The notes under the pieces were generated by a model. That model was not told the DNA's origin, made no database searches, and saw only the letters and a program-made list of their open reading frames with translations. Positions 34,455 to 48,924 of a stretch of DNA of 64,000 bases are shown here, in pieces. Both the position numbers and the translations under genes were made by a program. Within the stretch, counting starts at the first letter, position 1; the number at the start of each line of letters is the position of its first letter. The DNA is from Certhia americana (taxonomy: Eukaryota; Chordata; Aves; Passeriformes; Certhiidae): assembly GCA_018697195.1 (NCBI GenBank), contig CM031858.1:78065133-78129132 (forward strand), read 5' to 3'.

Positions 34455-37400
34455 ATAAAACATGAGGAATCTGAACAACCAGGAAAACTTCAACAGCATC
34501 TTTCATCCTTAAAAGAAATATCTCCTAGCACACAGTCACAATTCAGAAGAGCCTCATTTATGTAAAGATATCTACTGTGAAATTCCATTGATTGCATAAT
34601 GCAACATTTCCTTTTGGATTTGGCAGCTAAAATATATAAAGCCCTTTATTGTAGACTTGTGTCCAAAGCTAGTATAGAGGAAAAGTGGAAAGAAGGCTAA
34701 ATTCAGGATGTTCTCTTTTTCTTTGCAGTGCTTTTAGAATAATGTTCCTCATTTCTGTGCATTTCTTCCTCCAGAAGCACTGCAAGAAATAACTGGAACT
34801 CTCTGATCTAGTAGGATAGCAAAATTGCAAAGCTCTGGCTCTGAACACAAGTGTAAAACTACATTGAAAGCCAAGAAAAAAAGAAGGAAAGGGGAAAAAC
34901 CTCTCAGCTGATGTTTTCTTTTTTGCTTGGTTCATGGCAGTACATATTCCAGTTAATGCATTAAATTTTAAAATACTACAATTTTCAAGAGGTTAGATCC
35001 TTCCTTCTGGTTTGCATGTCAGTGGAGTTCATTTATTTTCTTTTTTCCATACTTATGAAAATTTGAATTTTCCTTTTTAATTTTATCATGGGAATCTTAA
35101 CTCATTTAGTCAGCTGATTCCAGGAAAGGAGGTTTTAAAAGCAGAACATTAAACATTGACCAATTAGCAATAAAGCTCTAAGAGTTGGCAACAATAACAA
35201 TTGCAAGGACTTTTGGTTTTAGCTCTTAAAGTTTTATAGTTTGGAATCAGTATAGTTCTATCATCCACAATATGATGGAAACAGTAGAAAACTTTTGACA
35301 CTCTCCCAAAACCTCTCATTTTCAAACTTGGATTCCCATAAAATAGTGCCAAAAAATCAAAGAAGGGCTTTTATGCAATATACCTGTTACATGCACATGT
35401 ACGTTAATCCTGATTAGACATTTCACAATTCTTGCTTTCCCCACCCCTTTTGCTCATTTGTTTAATTGTTTGCTACCATTGGGTTTCTTCATGCCTTGGT
35501 AAAACATATTGCTAGCATTCAGCCAGTGGGTCTAGTGTTCAAGAAGAATTTTCCTCTACAGACAATTTAAAGTATTAATTCTGTGAAATCAGGGCTGCAT
35601 ATATTATAAAGATTAGAAGTTAAAAATAGACATGAACAATTTCCACTTCCGTCAAAAATTTCTTCTATGTTTAAGAAAGAAAAAAAAAAAAAAAAAAAGA
35701 GTTACTATTAGGAAGAGAATTAGAGAAAAAGACAAAGTTCAGAATAGGCTTAATTTTAATACCTGGTATCACTGGAATTAATTCCACTTCAATCCTATCA
35801 AAACCAGAATGAGATTTCAAGTAAAGCTTTCTGGAATAAAGTTATGTATGCAATTATGATAAATTATGCAAAAGGAAAAACAAAGGTGTGTATTAGTAAA
35901 CCCTGCCCTCCTTCAGGCATTACTGCAGATCAGAACTAAGACATGTCTGGGCTCAGGAAAAGCTGCTGCTGCTAACTCAAATGAGGAATATAGTTCCTTT
36001 CCAGTTACATTTAGATGAGAGTTCACCTCAACTTTCTGTTTTTTGCCTTTTGTCTTCTGTTGTTAAGTGATATTTGGCTCTTTCCTTCATCCTGCCTCTT
36101 GAGTTCAAGATAGGTTCAACCTCTCGTGAGCACAACTGTGAAAAGTGTTTAGTAACAAAAGTTTCCTTGTCATTGCCCTGCAAGGAGAAATGCAGATACC
36201 TGATTTTCCATTTACAATGCCAAAACCTAAACATTATGCCTTCATATAGTCTGTCTCACTCACTATCTTTCAAACCACACATTAACAAGACTAAAAGTTT
36301 CTTTCCAAAGAAGCCTCAGAGCATTTTGGCTGGCTCACATAGGGGCTGATTTCTTCACATGTAAGAGAAATACCATAATAATCAATCCACTAAGGGAGAA
36401 GAATTAAATATTCCCCCAGCTACTCAACATCTAAAGGATTCCAGCAGTTTCTGAATTTAATTACTGACGAGTTGAGATATGTTGGGAGATTCCAGGGCTG
36501 ATTTTATGCATTTTCCCTTGAACCTCTCTTGTCAGACTTTCTCACAGTTCTTCATAAATGAAGGCCCCAATTGTTTAGACTAAATTGGAACACTGTGTTT
36601 ATGTCCATACAGTGTAATACTAAACATAAACAAAATCACATGAAAATTCTTGGTATGAGAAAAGAAGACATATCTCCAGTGTAGCTGTTTTATCAAAGAG
36701 TACACAATTTATCTTAACATCCAGAAAACAATATTGCTATTTAAATCCAAACAAATCATACTGCAATATAAAAGCACATATAGATTTATTCTCAATAAAA
36801 CAAGTCAGCACTGATTTTTTCCACCAAGTATTCAGACAAGTTACTGTGGTATGAATATGTTCACCACTAACACAAAATTAAAGACCACTCCTGAGGTTCA
36901 ATTGCACATAGCAAAGACCATTGAGCAAACTTGCACAAAGTCAGCTCTACCAGTGCATGTATTTTCCAAACTGAAGGATGTTTGTGTGTACAAAGGACCT
37001 TTGAATTTGAGGTCAGAGTTCCCAGCTACGCAGAGCTGGCAGCTCTTGGCTTATGAGTACTGTAGCCTGAAGTCAAATAAATTGTTCAAAGACAATGTAG
37101 CTGCACATTCATGCTCAGCTACAAAGGTCATATGCTTGAGATGCAGAAATCCAAGAAAAAGACTGAACAAGAGTTTGTGGTTGGAAGGAAAGTTCTTGAA
37201 AATATTTTGTCTTTACATTCATAGCAGAATACTCTGAGTAGAGCCATTTTCCTTTTATTGTTATTATAAACACTTTGTAATGAAACACCTGAACTTTCTT
37301 AAAATTAAAAAGGTAAGATCATTAAAATATTCTCTTTAACAGAAAACATTTACATTTCTCTTCACTCTTTCCAATATCATTATAGAGCAGTCCTCATTAT

Positions 37401-40400
37401 TCTTTTCCTTGTACTTAATAAAAATGCCAAGCAGAGGAAGGTCACAACTAAACAGATACTCAACTGTAAAATCTGAAAAAATCAGACTGATTTTATGATC
37501 CCTTCTCCATTTATCCTTCCACTCTTACTTACCTTCCACTCCACCAGTAATTACATTTGTGGTCCACTAGTGTTCGAAACTACAAGTGGCAGTGACACTC
37601 AGGAGTCTTAGGAAGGTTGGGGCTGGATATGTTTCTCTTAGATACTTGTTAACTTTCTCTGTCTGGTTAATAAATTGTCTGCAATCACATTATTACCAGT
37701 GTGTTACTGAAAATACTAGGAATAAGGGCAGAACTTTATGTAGCTTGAACACAGGAAGATTTAAAGAAGTTGCCCTTTGCTAACATCTATAGTGACATTT
37801 TTATTACCAAGGTCAAGAGGTCTAAATGGATGTCTCTCAATGTCACTTGTGACTTGAACCAAACCACAACTAAACTAGCACTTTCAACTCTGAAGAATCA
37901 ATGAAGCATGCAGACACACACCACAAGAGAGAAAAAAACCCCATGTATGTATTTTGGGGCATTTTTACAAGATGCTTAACATACCTGCTATGGGGTTATT
38001 ACAAGAAAACAAAGGACTGAACACAAAAGGAATATTTTGTGGTAAGAGTAAAACTCAAATCCTTTACACTTCTTAGATTCCCATGCATGAGAACTCATAA
38101 ATCATTCTTGTACTTACAAAGACCTACATTTTCAGCCTGTGACACTGTATCTTACCCTCAGTACGCAAATACACCCATGATTCTATTTGGAGGCATTGGA
38201 AATAAGTTTACGCATGTATAAGCATGTTTCAGATTTAATGAGCAATGAAATATTAAGTGACAACAACGACACTTCAACAAAGTCTACAAACTGGTATTTG
38301 GGAATGTACATGAACTCCAAACGCAGTGATATATTTTATTTGAAAAAAAGAAATAAACAGCTTCAGTACATACTTCCCCACACAAAAACACCTCGTTGAC
38401 GGCTTTATTTAATGTTGTGTAAGAACACCATATTTAGAAAACAGCAAGCAGCAGAGAACTATTCTGCAGAGGCAGGTCCTCTCAGGAGCTAAATTAGATG
38501 CAAAAGGAAATTATTTCAGCTAGCTTTTACCTTGCACCAGAACTCATTCTCTGTTGACGGGAAACAAAAATTAAGTTTCAGTTTCTTTGCGAAGCTAAAC
38601 TACCTTCAGCATGAAGACCTGAGCAGGAGAGCTGACTCAAATTGGATGGAAAATCACCATTTCATCAGTAGCTGCTAGCAAGCTGGATTCTCAGACACAT
38701 TCTAAGTTCAAGTTTTTTAACAGTTATAAAATTCAACCAGTATATGGCATGACCTCTCTACACTGTGCTGTGCTAATGAGGCAAAAAGAATAGGAGCTTC
38801 TCCCCACAGACCTTCCTCACACAGATTCCTTGGCCAGGTTTGTGGCCACCAGATGCCCTCTCATAAAAAGGACTTACACAGGTGTTATCATCATGGGGAT
38901 AGAGCCAGACCTGAAGATGAAGTAACTTCACTTAAAGTACATGAATTTTGTTTAAGGGAGGTATAAAATTGAGAGACTTGGTGTTGATACAGGTCACTGA
39001 GGTGAAAGTGGAAAAATACTGCAGGATAAAAGAAATACATCTGTTAAAGTTAAGAACAAGTGAATGGAAGGAAAAAAATACTGTACAGATGAAAAAACAC
39101 ACAGTAAAATGAAAGAGTTAACAAAATATTTGAAATAGGGAACAACAAAAGTATTTCCTACCGGGGATGTCTGGGGAGGATATTATTCTAATTCAGAGAA
39201 ATGTGATTATGTTCGCTTCTTCCTTTTTTTTAAACCCACTATAAAACAAACCACAGGACATTTGCATTGCCCTTGTATGAAAACCCCAATGAAAGATAAG
39301 GGAGCCATTTAATTTTTTAGGGGGAATTCAAATTACCATGGCTAGGTGGTTCAGCATAGAACAAGTAGCAAAGAACAAGTAAGATAGAATTTTTTCCTGA
39401 AATAAAAGGGTTTGGAACTCTGCATGATCCCAGTTTTGAAGCTGTAACTAGGAGACATGATCTAACATTTTAACTACACTCAGCAGCTATTTTCTTCAGT
39501 AGTTGGCTTCTCATGGACTGTGGCATAGAGATAATCAGACTAAAACTAAGCACAATATAGCATAAGAAATAGTGCACTGGATTTTACTGTAAAACCTGTA
39601 TATCCAAGCTTACAGTAATGGAAGAAAATTATAAAGGTGTTGGATGAAAATCAGGTGGAACTCTCCAGTAAGCACGTACTACAGGAGATCTTAGCTAAAG
39701 AAATGGGAATAGGCATTTCCAAAGATTACAGAAAGAGAGGTGTTTGTACATACACCGACTAAGATTTCCTTTTACAAAACAAAAGCAAGAAACAGAGACA
39801 GGAAGGAAATCACAGGGCTTGAGTAATAGCCAAAATGCAGTTTCAGATCTGTGTAAATGTCAAGGTAAAGGAAAGAAAGCAGGGAGATCTCAGACAGAAG
39901 GCTAAAGATCAATTCTCCAATCAAAAAATTGTGTGAAAAAGAGGGAAAAGGAGAGAGAAAAGAACAAGCACTTTGAATAAAAGTCTTTCTCCCAAAAGTT
40001 ATTCTTTCCACCTGTAAAAATAAAACCCAGAGTCCTAGCAGTGCAGTAGATATGAATAACAAATTGCAAACATTAGCTGAAAGAGCAAAAGTGTAATATG
40101 ATAACTAAAACACAAGGTACAGGAAGAAGAATATTCAGAGTTAAAAGTGGTCATATGGAGAACACTCCCAATTAAAATTTTGTAATCTCTTTATCTTTCA
40201 GTTCCCAGATGAAAAAAAGATTGACCAAAACATTAGAACAAAGAAGGAAGAAGAAACACTAACAAATATTCTTTCTTTCATTTTCATGGATGTAATGAAG
40301 ACTAAAGAAAATTAAATGACTGCCAAAGGCAGGAATTAATGCAAATAGGATAATTATTTTTAAAAGAACATAAATAATATTAGAATGAAACACATAGTGT

Positions 40401-43400
40401 GAAGCCTCCCAGGTATCAGAGAGACAAGGAGTGCAGTAGATGGAACACTATTTTAACTTCACTACCTAACTTTTCCAATTCTAAATTTTTTGCATACAGA
40501 ATTTGTCAGATGCCAAGAAAAAACTAGCCTCAAAAATCATAGCATCATCTCTCATAAGAAACTTTTATTTTCCCATGACCAGAAAAACGAAGCCTTACTG
40601 AAAGGTGAGAGAAGGAGAAATTAGTAATTAGAAAGTGAATATGTGTCACGTGACTGTGGTGGCTCTGGTGTTGCCTGCAGTAACAAATAAGACGTGCAGA
40701 AACAGCCTTTTCTACAAGATTAGTATGTTGCACAAAAACATCATCCAGAGAAATTCTTGTGGAGTGCTGGAGTGGGTGTCTTGTGCTCAATATATCTTTC
40801 TGATTCTGTATCTTTGTCCAATATATAGCAGCTGGCATGTTGAGGCAAAATCTAAATATGAAAAAGAGTTAAAGGGGAAGTACTAGAAATAAGACTTAAA
40901 ATGGAGGCAGAAGATCTCTTGTATTAGATCTGCTTTTTAGACTTTCAGGGTTTAGCCTTCGGCACAGCTCAGAAGCTGAAGCACACTGGAAAATCCTTCT
41001 CAGGGTCATTCAAACCATAATCAACAAATATAAACATGAAGAATATGATGTCAGTTTATGTTGCTTATCAGTAACCATGGCTGATATTCTGATATCAGAC
41101 TATGCAAATCGTTTTAAAGTCTAATTTGAGGAATAGATTTTGGACAGTGAACTCTGGATTAATGGTGAATGTTAAGGCATTTACCCAGTATGCCTAAGTT
41201 TCATCATTCTTACATAGAAGTATGTAGAGTATAGCTTTTTCTGCCCTCAATTGTCATTCCACTATGTGATACAAATGGTTTCCTTGCAGTGATCCACTGG
41301 GTGATCCACTAGGTTTCCAAATGATATCAAAAGATTTAGGAAATGAGGGTGAGTTTTCACACTGCCTTCAGAACTGAAGAAGGAGGTTGACAACTGAGAT
41401 GAACATTTTGGCAATCTACACATTTGACCTAAATTAGGAGCTCTTGCTGACAGCTGGAAGAAAGTCTGTCAAGAAGCTGAAACCTCTTCATTTCAAAACA
41501 TTTGAAATATATGTGGAAAAAAACCTTGTCTTCTTGAATAGGAATTTACATATGTATTCTTTTCTTTACAAGTATAGTCTTAGAAATTGCCCAAGAGCTA
41601 GGAACACAGGAGATGCTTAAATCAGGACTTGAAGTTTCCAAGAAACATAAAATGACAAGAATAATCTGAAAGGCATGGGGGTTTATTTTTTAAATTTTTT
41701 TTCATTTGCTATTTTTTTTATTTTCTCCCTTAAATTACTATGGGTAAATTTTGGGGACTTTTTAACCTAAAAATCCCCTTTAGTTTTGGAAATACATTCT
41801 GCTTGTTTGCCCTTTTTTGAAAATTCAGACCAAGACCAATGAAGAAGGCTGTATAGATGGTTTCCTTTACTTTTGAAAGAAAGGAGGAAGTTAACAAGCA
41901 GTTGCACAGAAAATCCTACTGTGAAGTTCAGATAGCACGTGGCAACATTCACAAGCTTGGTTACTCACAGATTTCTTCAGTGAAGAAACAAGATTAAGGC
42001 CCACCATAGGTTTCCTAGCATGATGCATTTCTGTGATTTGAGAAGGCTGACCCTGACACCGCTAGAATGGCTGCATTGCAGACACAAGCCATGCCAAATT
42101 AAAGATCCAGGTCTGGGAATTTTTAAGGCAAAAGATAAAAGGATGCAATTCTACCCTGGAAAAAAAGGAGTACAAACTCTTTTGTCAATTAATGTGAAGA
42201 ATAATTGACCTTAAAAGGTTAAAAATGAGTTATAGAACCACTGACTCCAAGTTTAATTACAGGTGGAACAAACGTTATGTTGTGGGAAAGACAAGTTTCC
42301 TTTTCTGCTGCCTCTCCTTTCATACAGGCACCAATAAATGGAAGCAGAATATGATGCACAGTTTTTCTACATTTGCTTTTTTGTCAGTAAAAGGTAACAT
42401 ATCCATACACCATGTAGAACAAACATGAGGTAGAGATTTTCCAGTCTAAGCAAAAAAAAAACCCCTTAAATCTTTTGTAAGCACATACAAAAGTTAAAAG
42501 AAAGACACTCTGAAAGGTTCTTTTCCCAGAAAGGGCACACATTGGTTACTGCTACTGCCATCCAGTGAAACGCTGCATTGTGTCTCCACATGCCACTGCT
42601 CCTTGCACACCACATCTCTTCCCTTGCTTCTCCTCAGCAAGAGGAAGAATGTACTAAACTTCCTCCAACATCTCTGATGAAGTATGCTCATTTTTATGTA
42701 GGTATCACATCCTGGTCTATTATACCTGACCTTGCTGCCCCAATCATGGTTATTGCAATGCCTAATAACTGTAGCATCTTGGAAACACTGGTGATGGCTG
42801 AAATGGGATAAATGGTGTTTTCTGAACCTTATATAATAAGGAAAGAAATTATCAAAGTCATGTCTGTTTGAGAATAATTTGCTATTATACAGATATGAAG
42901 ATGAACATTTATGGTACTATTTTGGCATTATTAGCAATTGAGCATCCCAGGAAAATGCAACCTACTCTGGGAAAGCAAGGATCACAGCATTTCAGTCTCT
43001 TTTTCATCTCTGGCTGATATGTTCCAAGTCATATGGCTTTATAAATTCTTACTGATTTCCATCAACATGTCTCTTTGATGTTTAAAGTCTCAGCTGGAGT
43101 CACATTTGTAAGCCAATAGCTCCTTTCAAAATATTTATGTCCTTTGACTCAAAGTTCAAAACAGGTCAAGATTCACTTTGCATAATCACTTCGAGCAAGC
43201 ACAGTATTTCTTTTACAACAATTTGAGGGACAGGCATGTTGTGTATTTTAAGACACTATACCTCTTGTAAATTTTTGCACCCATGCCAAAGAACTATAAC
43301 CTTTTAGTGAAAGACAACAATGTGCTCAGTTCTTTGCGCCATAAGCCAGTTTTGACCGTACTGAAATCAACTCCAGTGATCTGTAAGTTTTCCATGACAA

Positions 43401-44034
43401 AAATCAAACTATAACAACATTCTGAAAATGGTAATCATGTGCATACTTTACTGTGGCTCCAATCTATACAAAAAATACCTATGAAAAAAATACAATGGAA
43501 AGAGATGGTGATTAATTCAATAGGGTTCATTAGGCCTTAATCTCACAGAATTTAATAAATAATTACATCCTTTCTCCAGAATTTTTTAAGCTATATGTGC
43601 TTTCTCTAGTAGGAAACAAAATGGTGGATTTCATTTCATAGACCTCTATGCAGAATACAGATTTTACATGCATCACCACAGGATTTGCTTTGCAAGACTT
43701 TTAGATTTATAATTCCAGTGCCCTTCTGCTTCCTAGGTATTCTTGGCAAGATGTTGAAGCCCCCAACAGGATGTCAGTACTTCAGCTAAATGATCCAGAG
43801 AGGGTGTGAGACAGATAGAGAGGAGGAGTAGCTCCTTCATTTCTCGTCTATTTGCATAGCTCGTTCTGTCTGGGCTGCAGGGCTCAAACCAGCTGCTACA
43901 CAAGAGATGGCAATTGCCACATAGAAAGACACACTCCAAATCATTCCATAACCCACATTCCAGATACTCCTGCTCTCCAAGCCAGAGTCAAATAGAGGAC
44001 TATATTAAACATAGGAGCCAGTTTCAACCTCTTT
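34455..44034. other. Unique AT-rich DNA, about 9.6 kb
   Basis: No gene supported. It includes poly(A) at 35680-35698. The longest frame, 36851-37237 (plus, 128 codons), has no recognisable domain, no splice context I trust and no homology I can name. The plus strand is noticeably A-rich from about 38900 to 40400. Confidence 0.45.
35680..35698. repeat. Poly(A) run, 19 bases
   Basis: Homopolymer preceded by TTAAGAAAG. No retroelement text upstream that I recognise. Confidence 0.88.
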
Positions 44035-44300
44035 GCAGCTGAGCCCAAGAGGTGCTGCTGTCTTCTCTCTCTCATTTGCATTCTACCATCTGTTCTTACT
44101 TCATTTCCTGACACCCCTCACAAATTATTACATTCCTTTCTCAGTCCTCCTCCATTGCCTTCCTTCTCCCATTACAGCCTCTATCACTGCCTTATCACTT
44201 ACCCTTGCCTTTCCAGACTGTGATAATTCCTTCCCCGGCTTCAACCACTCCAAGTCCTTTCCTCCCTTGCTCTGCCTTGCCTCTCCCCATCAGCAGCTGT
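44035..44300. other. Pyrimidine-rich stretch on the plus strand
   Basis: About 265 bp in which C and T dominate (for example TCTTCTCTCTCTCATTTGCA and CCTCCTCCATTGCCTTCC), without a strict repeat unit. A 134-codon plus frame (44033-44437) and a 90-codon minus frame cross it. Both look like composition artefacts. Confidence 0.5.
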
Positions 44301-46734
44301 GCCAGGGCCCAAAGCTTCCTGAACCTGCTGATTTTATGACAAATCTGTATAAATACTGCAAAAATATGGTAGTCTATAAGTCTATTGTGACAGTACATTG
44401 CAGTTTCATCTCTCACCAAGCATACATACAAGGCTGAAAACAGTGGTATAGATAAAAGATGTGTCATTTAAATGAGATGCATTTTTTCTTTATATTTCAG
44501 TTAATTATTTTTTTATGCATTTCAAAACAAAAGAAATAATTGGGTATCCTCCTAGCCCCAGAAATTTTGCAGAAAATTCTGGTGAATTTCTGGCTAGGCT
44601 ATTTGAGGAACATGGGAAATTACCAATTATCTTTCAATATTTTCAGTTTTTTACATCTGAGAACAGTCTACCATACACAAGAAAAGCTAATGGAACATGG
44701 CTGCTTCATAAAATAAATACCTCCATATTGTCCTTCCTATATGAAATCCATTAAAAGGCAAGCAGAAAAGGCCTAGGCATTTTAGATGATCCAACAGAGA
44801 ACATCACATCATGACCACTGAGGTGCCAGAGCAGGTCCTATGTATAACAAAGACTACTTTACATTGAAACCATCAACTACTCTTACAAGGGGCTACCTTG
44901 GAAGACTGCCCAGGTTATTGAGGATTTACCCTGCCATACTACAAGACAGAGCTTTTAACCGCAAAGAAAACAGCTGACAACTATGATGCTGTGGTATTTG
45001 CATTCTATATACTTTCATCCAAGTGCAGCAATCCACAAGGAAATCCATTTTTCAGGACCTGCTTCTGCTTCTTTCCTGTGGCATCTACATTCTTAATGTT
45101 TCTAAAGAAATGGCATGACACAAACCCACTTTGAAGCCAATGGAAAATTTTGTCCATCAGGTAATGTGGCAGAAGAGAATTTCATGAGGATGTATGAGAG
45201 CTGCTTGACTTATACATCTCTCTGTCATCCTCTAGCAAAGACAAGTCAATTCTGTGAGGAAAATTTAAATTTAGAAAGAATTGTTTTCATGCAAATTGAC
45301 CCTGTTTTATTTCAGGAAGGCTTGTTTTTTATTTAGTGAGTGATCGTATGGGAAGGACCAGTGGATTGATGCTCTGTGGAACAGGCTGCAAAAATACAGA
45401 AAAGAAATGTCTCTGCTTAACAAATTTCTTCCCTCTGTGATCTGAAGCATCACCCCTGGTTTGGAGGGGCCTAAAGATTATTAGGAAAAGTTAATCAATT
45501 TGACATAGGGGTCTACTCCCTACCAGGATTTTTACTGCTCACCGAAGGTTGAAAATCACTGCTCTAGATCCCTCACAAACAGGTTTTGTCTGCATGGTTG
45601 CATTCTTCCAGAACTGCTACATAAGAGGAATTAACTACATTTTCACAGCTTGTTTCCCTGTACTACCCCATATCTATGTGTCACTATTCTTACCTAATTT
45701 TACTGTTAACAAACCCTGGCTTCAGACAGTGCCCAATGAGAGTGTGCACCTCACCCACCCATGCAGAACTCCAGCAAGTTTGCTGGGATTTCCCACACTG
45801 AATCAGGAACAGAAAATGTATGTGATGTGCACAGCTGGTTGTATTTATGCTCCTCTGACCAATCACACAGTTTGGGGATTTTGGTGCTAGAGAAGTTACT
45901 CAACTCTCTTTGCTTTATATTAGGTGTCAAGGAAGAAAGTTGTATTGGGTTGTAGAAATAAGATTGCATAAGCATCAATACTGAAAGCACAAAAACAGAT
46001 CCATGGTCATAGGGTGGCCTTGAATTAGGCCCTCAAAAAGAAATTCTACTTTGACATCTTGAATTTTTGCTTTGAGTCCAAGTGAGGAAAAGGGGACTAA
46101 CATGCATGATATAATTCAACTATGAATGCCTAAAAAAGAATTTATTCTGGCTATTTAATTTGTTTGCAGTCATGCATAGGTTTATTTTTATATCTGTGAC
46201 ATCTTTATTTGCTGCTGCCTCTTCCTAAAAACAATAAGCTCTTCCTGTTCTTTTACAGACCATTGTAAGTAAACAATTCTCCTTTTGGTTTTAAAATTAT
46301 CTTTTGCACAAGAAGCATTTGTCCTACATAACAGCCAGTAAATTAAAGAGGACATTGAGTGGGAGATACGTCTGTGTATAATATATTACAGAAAGGTTTA
46401 TGACTTCCTACATAGTGACTTCTCTACTATTTTACTATTGTGGGCCACAAGCCCTCCTGGAATGATCAAGAAGTCAGAAGCTGCTCAAGTGCCACATTGT
46501 CAAAGAAAATTACAACATACCTCTGATGTTGTATGTAGATCTGAACCTTCCCCACTTCCCAATGTCTTCTTCCACATTGGTTTAATGGACATATTTTCAA
46601 AAGAGCTTGAACATGGTAGTAGACCATCTTGAAGACCTGGCCCAAAACCTATAAAAATCCTGGAAGTTTGAAAAACAAATACCAGAAACCTGGAAATCTT
46701 GTCTGTATCTAGTACCTGACCTAATATTCTAAGC

Positions 46735-46754
46735 TTTTTTTTTTTTTTTTTTTA
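46735..46754. repeat. Poly(T) run, 20 bases
   Basis: T homopolymer followed by AGG. Confidence 0.88.
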
Positions 46755-48905
46755 GGTTTTCAAAATCACTTGCAAAATCTCAAGGAAAATGTCAAAACTG
46801 TTTCTGCGCAGGTCTTACTTCAACTATATGGGATCCTTATTATGGGTGGAGAAAATCAAAGAGATTTAGCCAATATTTTAGCCAAATAGCTGTTTGTCAG
46901 TTACTGTTCTTTAGAGTATTTATCTTTCCTCCATCCCCACCACTACCCACCCAGTTTCATTCTTTCATTCTTCCACTACAACCATTCCTCAGCTAAAATA
47001 CATACCAGTCCATCTCATTTTCAGACCACATTTAAGTAAGTATAAGTCCTGTACTCATGTATTCTCTGAGATTTTAACAACTACTATTACAGTCTTTAAT
47101 TTTCCTCTATCAGACATGAAAGGGACAACTCTGCTTGATTGAATATGGTGAGAAGGAACTATTTGTTCTTCATCTTCCATTCTCCTTTCTGCCCACGTGG
47201 AAGTGGATGGACATCTCTGATCCATGCTTTGTGCTTCTTACAAATGCTGTCACAGTTTTTTCAGTTTGAATACCTGCAGGTTTTCTGTGCAGGAAAAGAC
47301 ATGAAGGCAGCCCTGTGCTTAGAAGAGAGACAGAAGGTTATGAGACCACTGGAGATCAGATTTGTTCTGAGTTAGAAAAGCCTGATAGACAGACAGCCTG
47401 TGAGCAGAGACAAGACAAAGACAGACTGAGAGAGCAAAGCAGGTTGTTGATCTACAGAACCAATTATGAGAATGACTTTGTGAAGCACATAGAGCAAAAA
47501 GAGCATGCAGGACTGGGAAGAGAGAAATCAGGCAGTGAGCCTGGAAAAGATGATCTCTGGTGAATTCCACAGATTTGTGTTCAGGGGTTGTCAGCAGAGA
47601 TGCAGACCGGAAATGACAACACAGATACCAGCCATGGAAACCTGACCTTCTAGTGCTGATATCAAAATCACTGTGGGTTTTTGCTGACTACTGGAAAGTA
47701 GCTTCTGAAAGAGCCATGCCCTCTCAGGCCAGCCAGCCTGAGCAGGGGGTGAGTCCTGGCAACATATCAGGAACTCAAACTTACTGCTTTATAAATATCT
47801 GTGACTTTTCAGCACAAAAATCCAGGCTAACATATCTGTCCTGGCTTATCACAACATACTCTGTGATAACATACCAACAGTATAACAATAGTCACTCAGC
47901 AGTGGTATTTTATCAAGAACCTCTTTCAAACATTAGTTAGGTGGGAAAATGAAGAGGAGAGCTGCAATAAACTGATACATTTGAAATTTTTATTTTATTT
48001 TTGATGTCTTTAAATAGATTCATCAGCTTTTTACTTTTTCCAGTTTTGTCCTTAAGTGCAATTTCCCTGGTATGTGTTATCACATATTGTGGTATGGAGT
48101 CTAAAAGCTTTTACAGAATTAAAAGTCACAAACACATGCAAGCCCAGAGCACACAAGTTAAAATTAGAGGGTTTTATGGGGAAAAGAAATGGAACATGAG
48201 TAGACATGTCAGAAGGACACACACTATTTGAACAGCTCTGGGCCCTTTTCTGTTCATAGTTTCTGAAGGTCCACCAAACTACATGTGGCTTACTAACATA
48301 AAAGTAGAATGTCCGCATCCATGTCACAGCTTAAATAAAATAATGATCCAGCTTCAATTCTGTTGAAGTCAACTTCATTTCTCTATGGAAGACAAGAGAA
48401 GAAGACCCCTGCCCAGGTCAGTTAGCTGATCTATTTAGACTTCTCCTATTTAAGTAACTCAGACCAGAGCTTAGCCTCAGGCACTGAGACAACAAGTGTC
48501 AGAGTGTGACTTGTGTTCAAATGGCTAGTCTTTCCCTTCCCAACATACACGTGAATATCCTCATCCATACTATTTGTCAGGAAAAGACCTCAGCATATGG
48601 TCCTTCCCAAACCATGCCATGAGTCAAACAGGGACATGGACACAGTCATGCATTACCAGAGGCCAGCACCTGGCCTCAGCACTGTTAAGGGGATGAGCAT
48701 GTAGCCTGGTACTGCTTTTACAGAAGAGCAACAGGAGCCCAGATGAAATGTGACACAAGGGGGGCAATACAAGAATTGGTAGAAACCGATTTGGCTCAAT
48801 TTTAAGAAAAAAGAGCTGTGAGACCAAGGGATGTTATTTCCATCATTTATTCCTGTGACAGGTTACTGTCATCATCCTACCACATGCACCAAGTTTCCAA
48901 AATAG

Positions 48906-48924
48906 AAAAAAAAAAAAAAAAAAA
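48906..48924. repeat. Poly(A) run, 19 bases
   Basis: A homopolymer. No recognisable SINE or processed gene upstream. Confidence 0.88.

Noticed and set aside
36851..37237. 128-codon plus frame
   Set aside because: No recognisable family and no supporting splice or poly(A) context. Length is within chance expectation for a 64-kb window.
44033..44437. 134-codon plus frame with hydrophobic N-terminal half
   Set aside because: The hydrophobic look comes from pyrimidine-rich DNA (Leu, Phe, Ser, Pro codons). No conserved domain.
47315..47563. 82-codon charged frame (Arg/Asp/Glu/Lys-rich)
   Set aside because: Produced by purine-rich AGA/GAC/CAG-like sequence. Overlapping frames on both strands are equally open, and no homologue is recognised.
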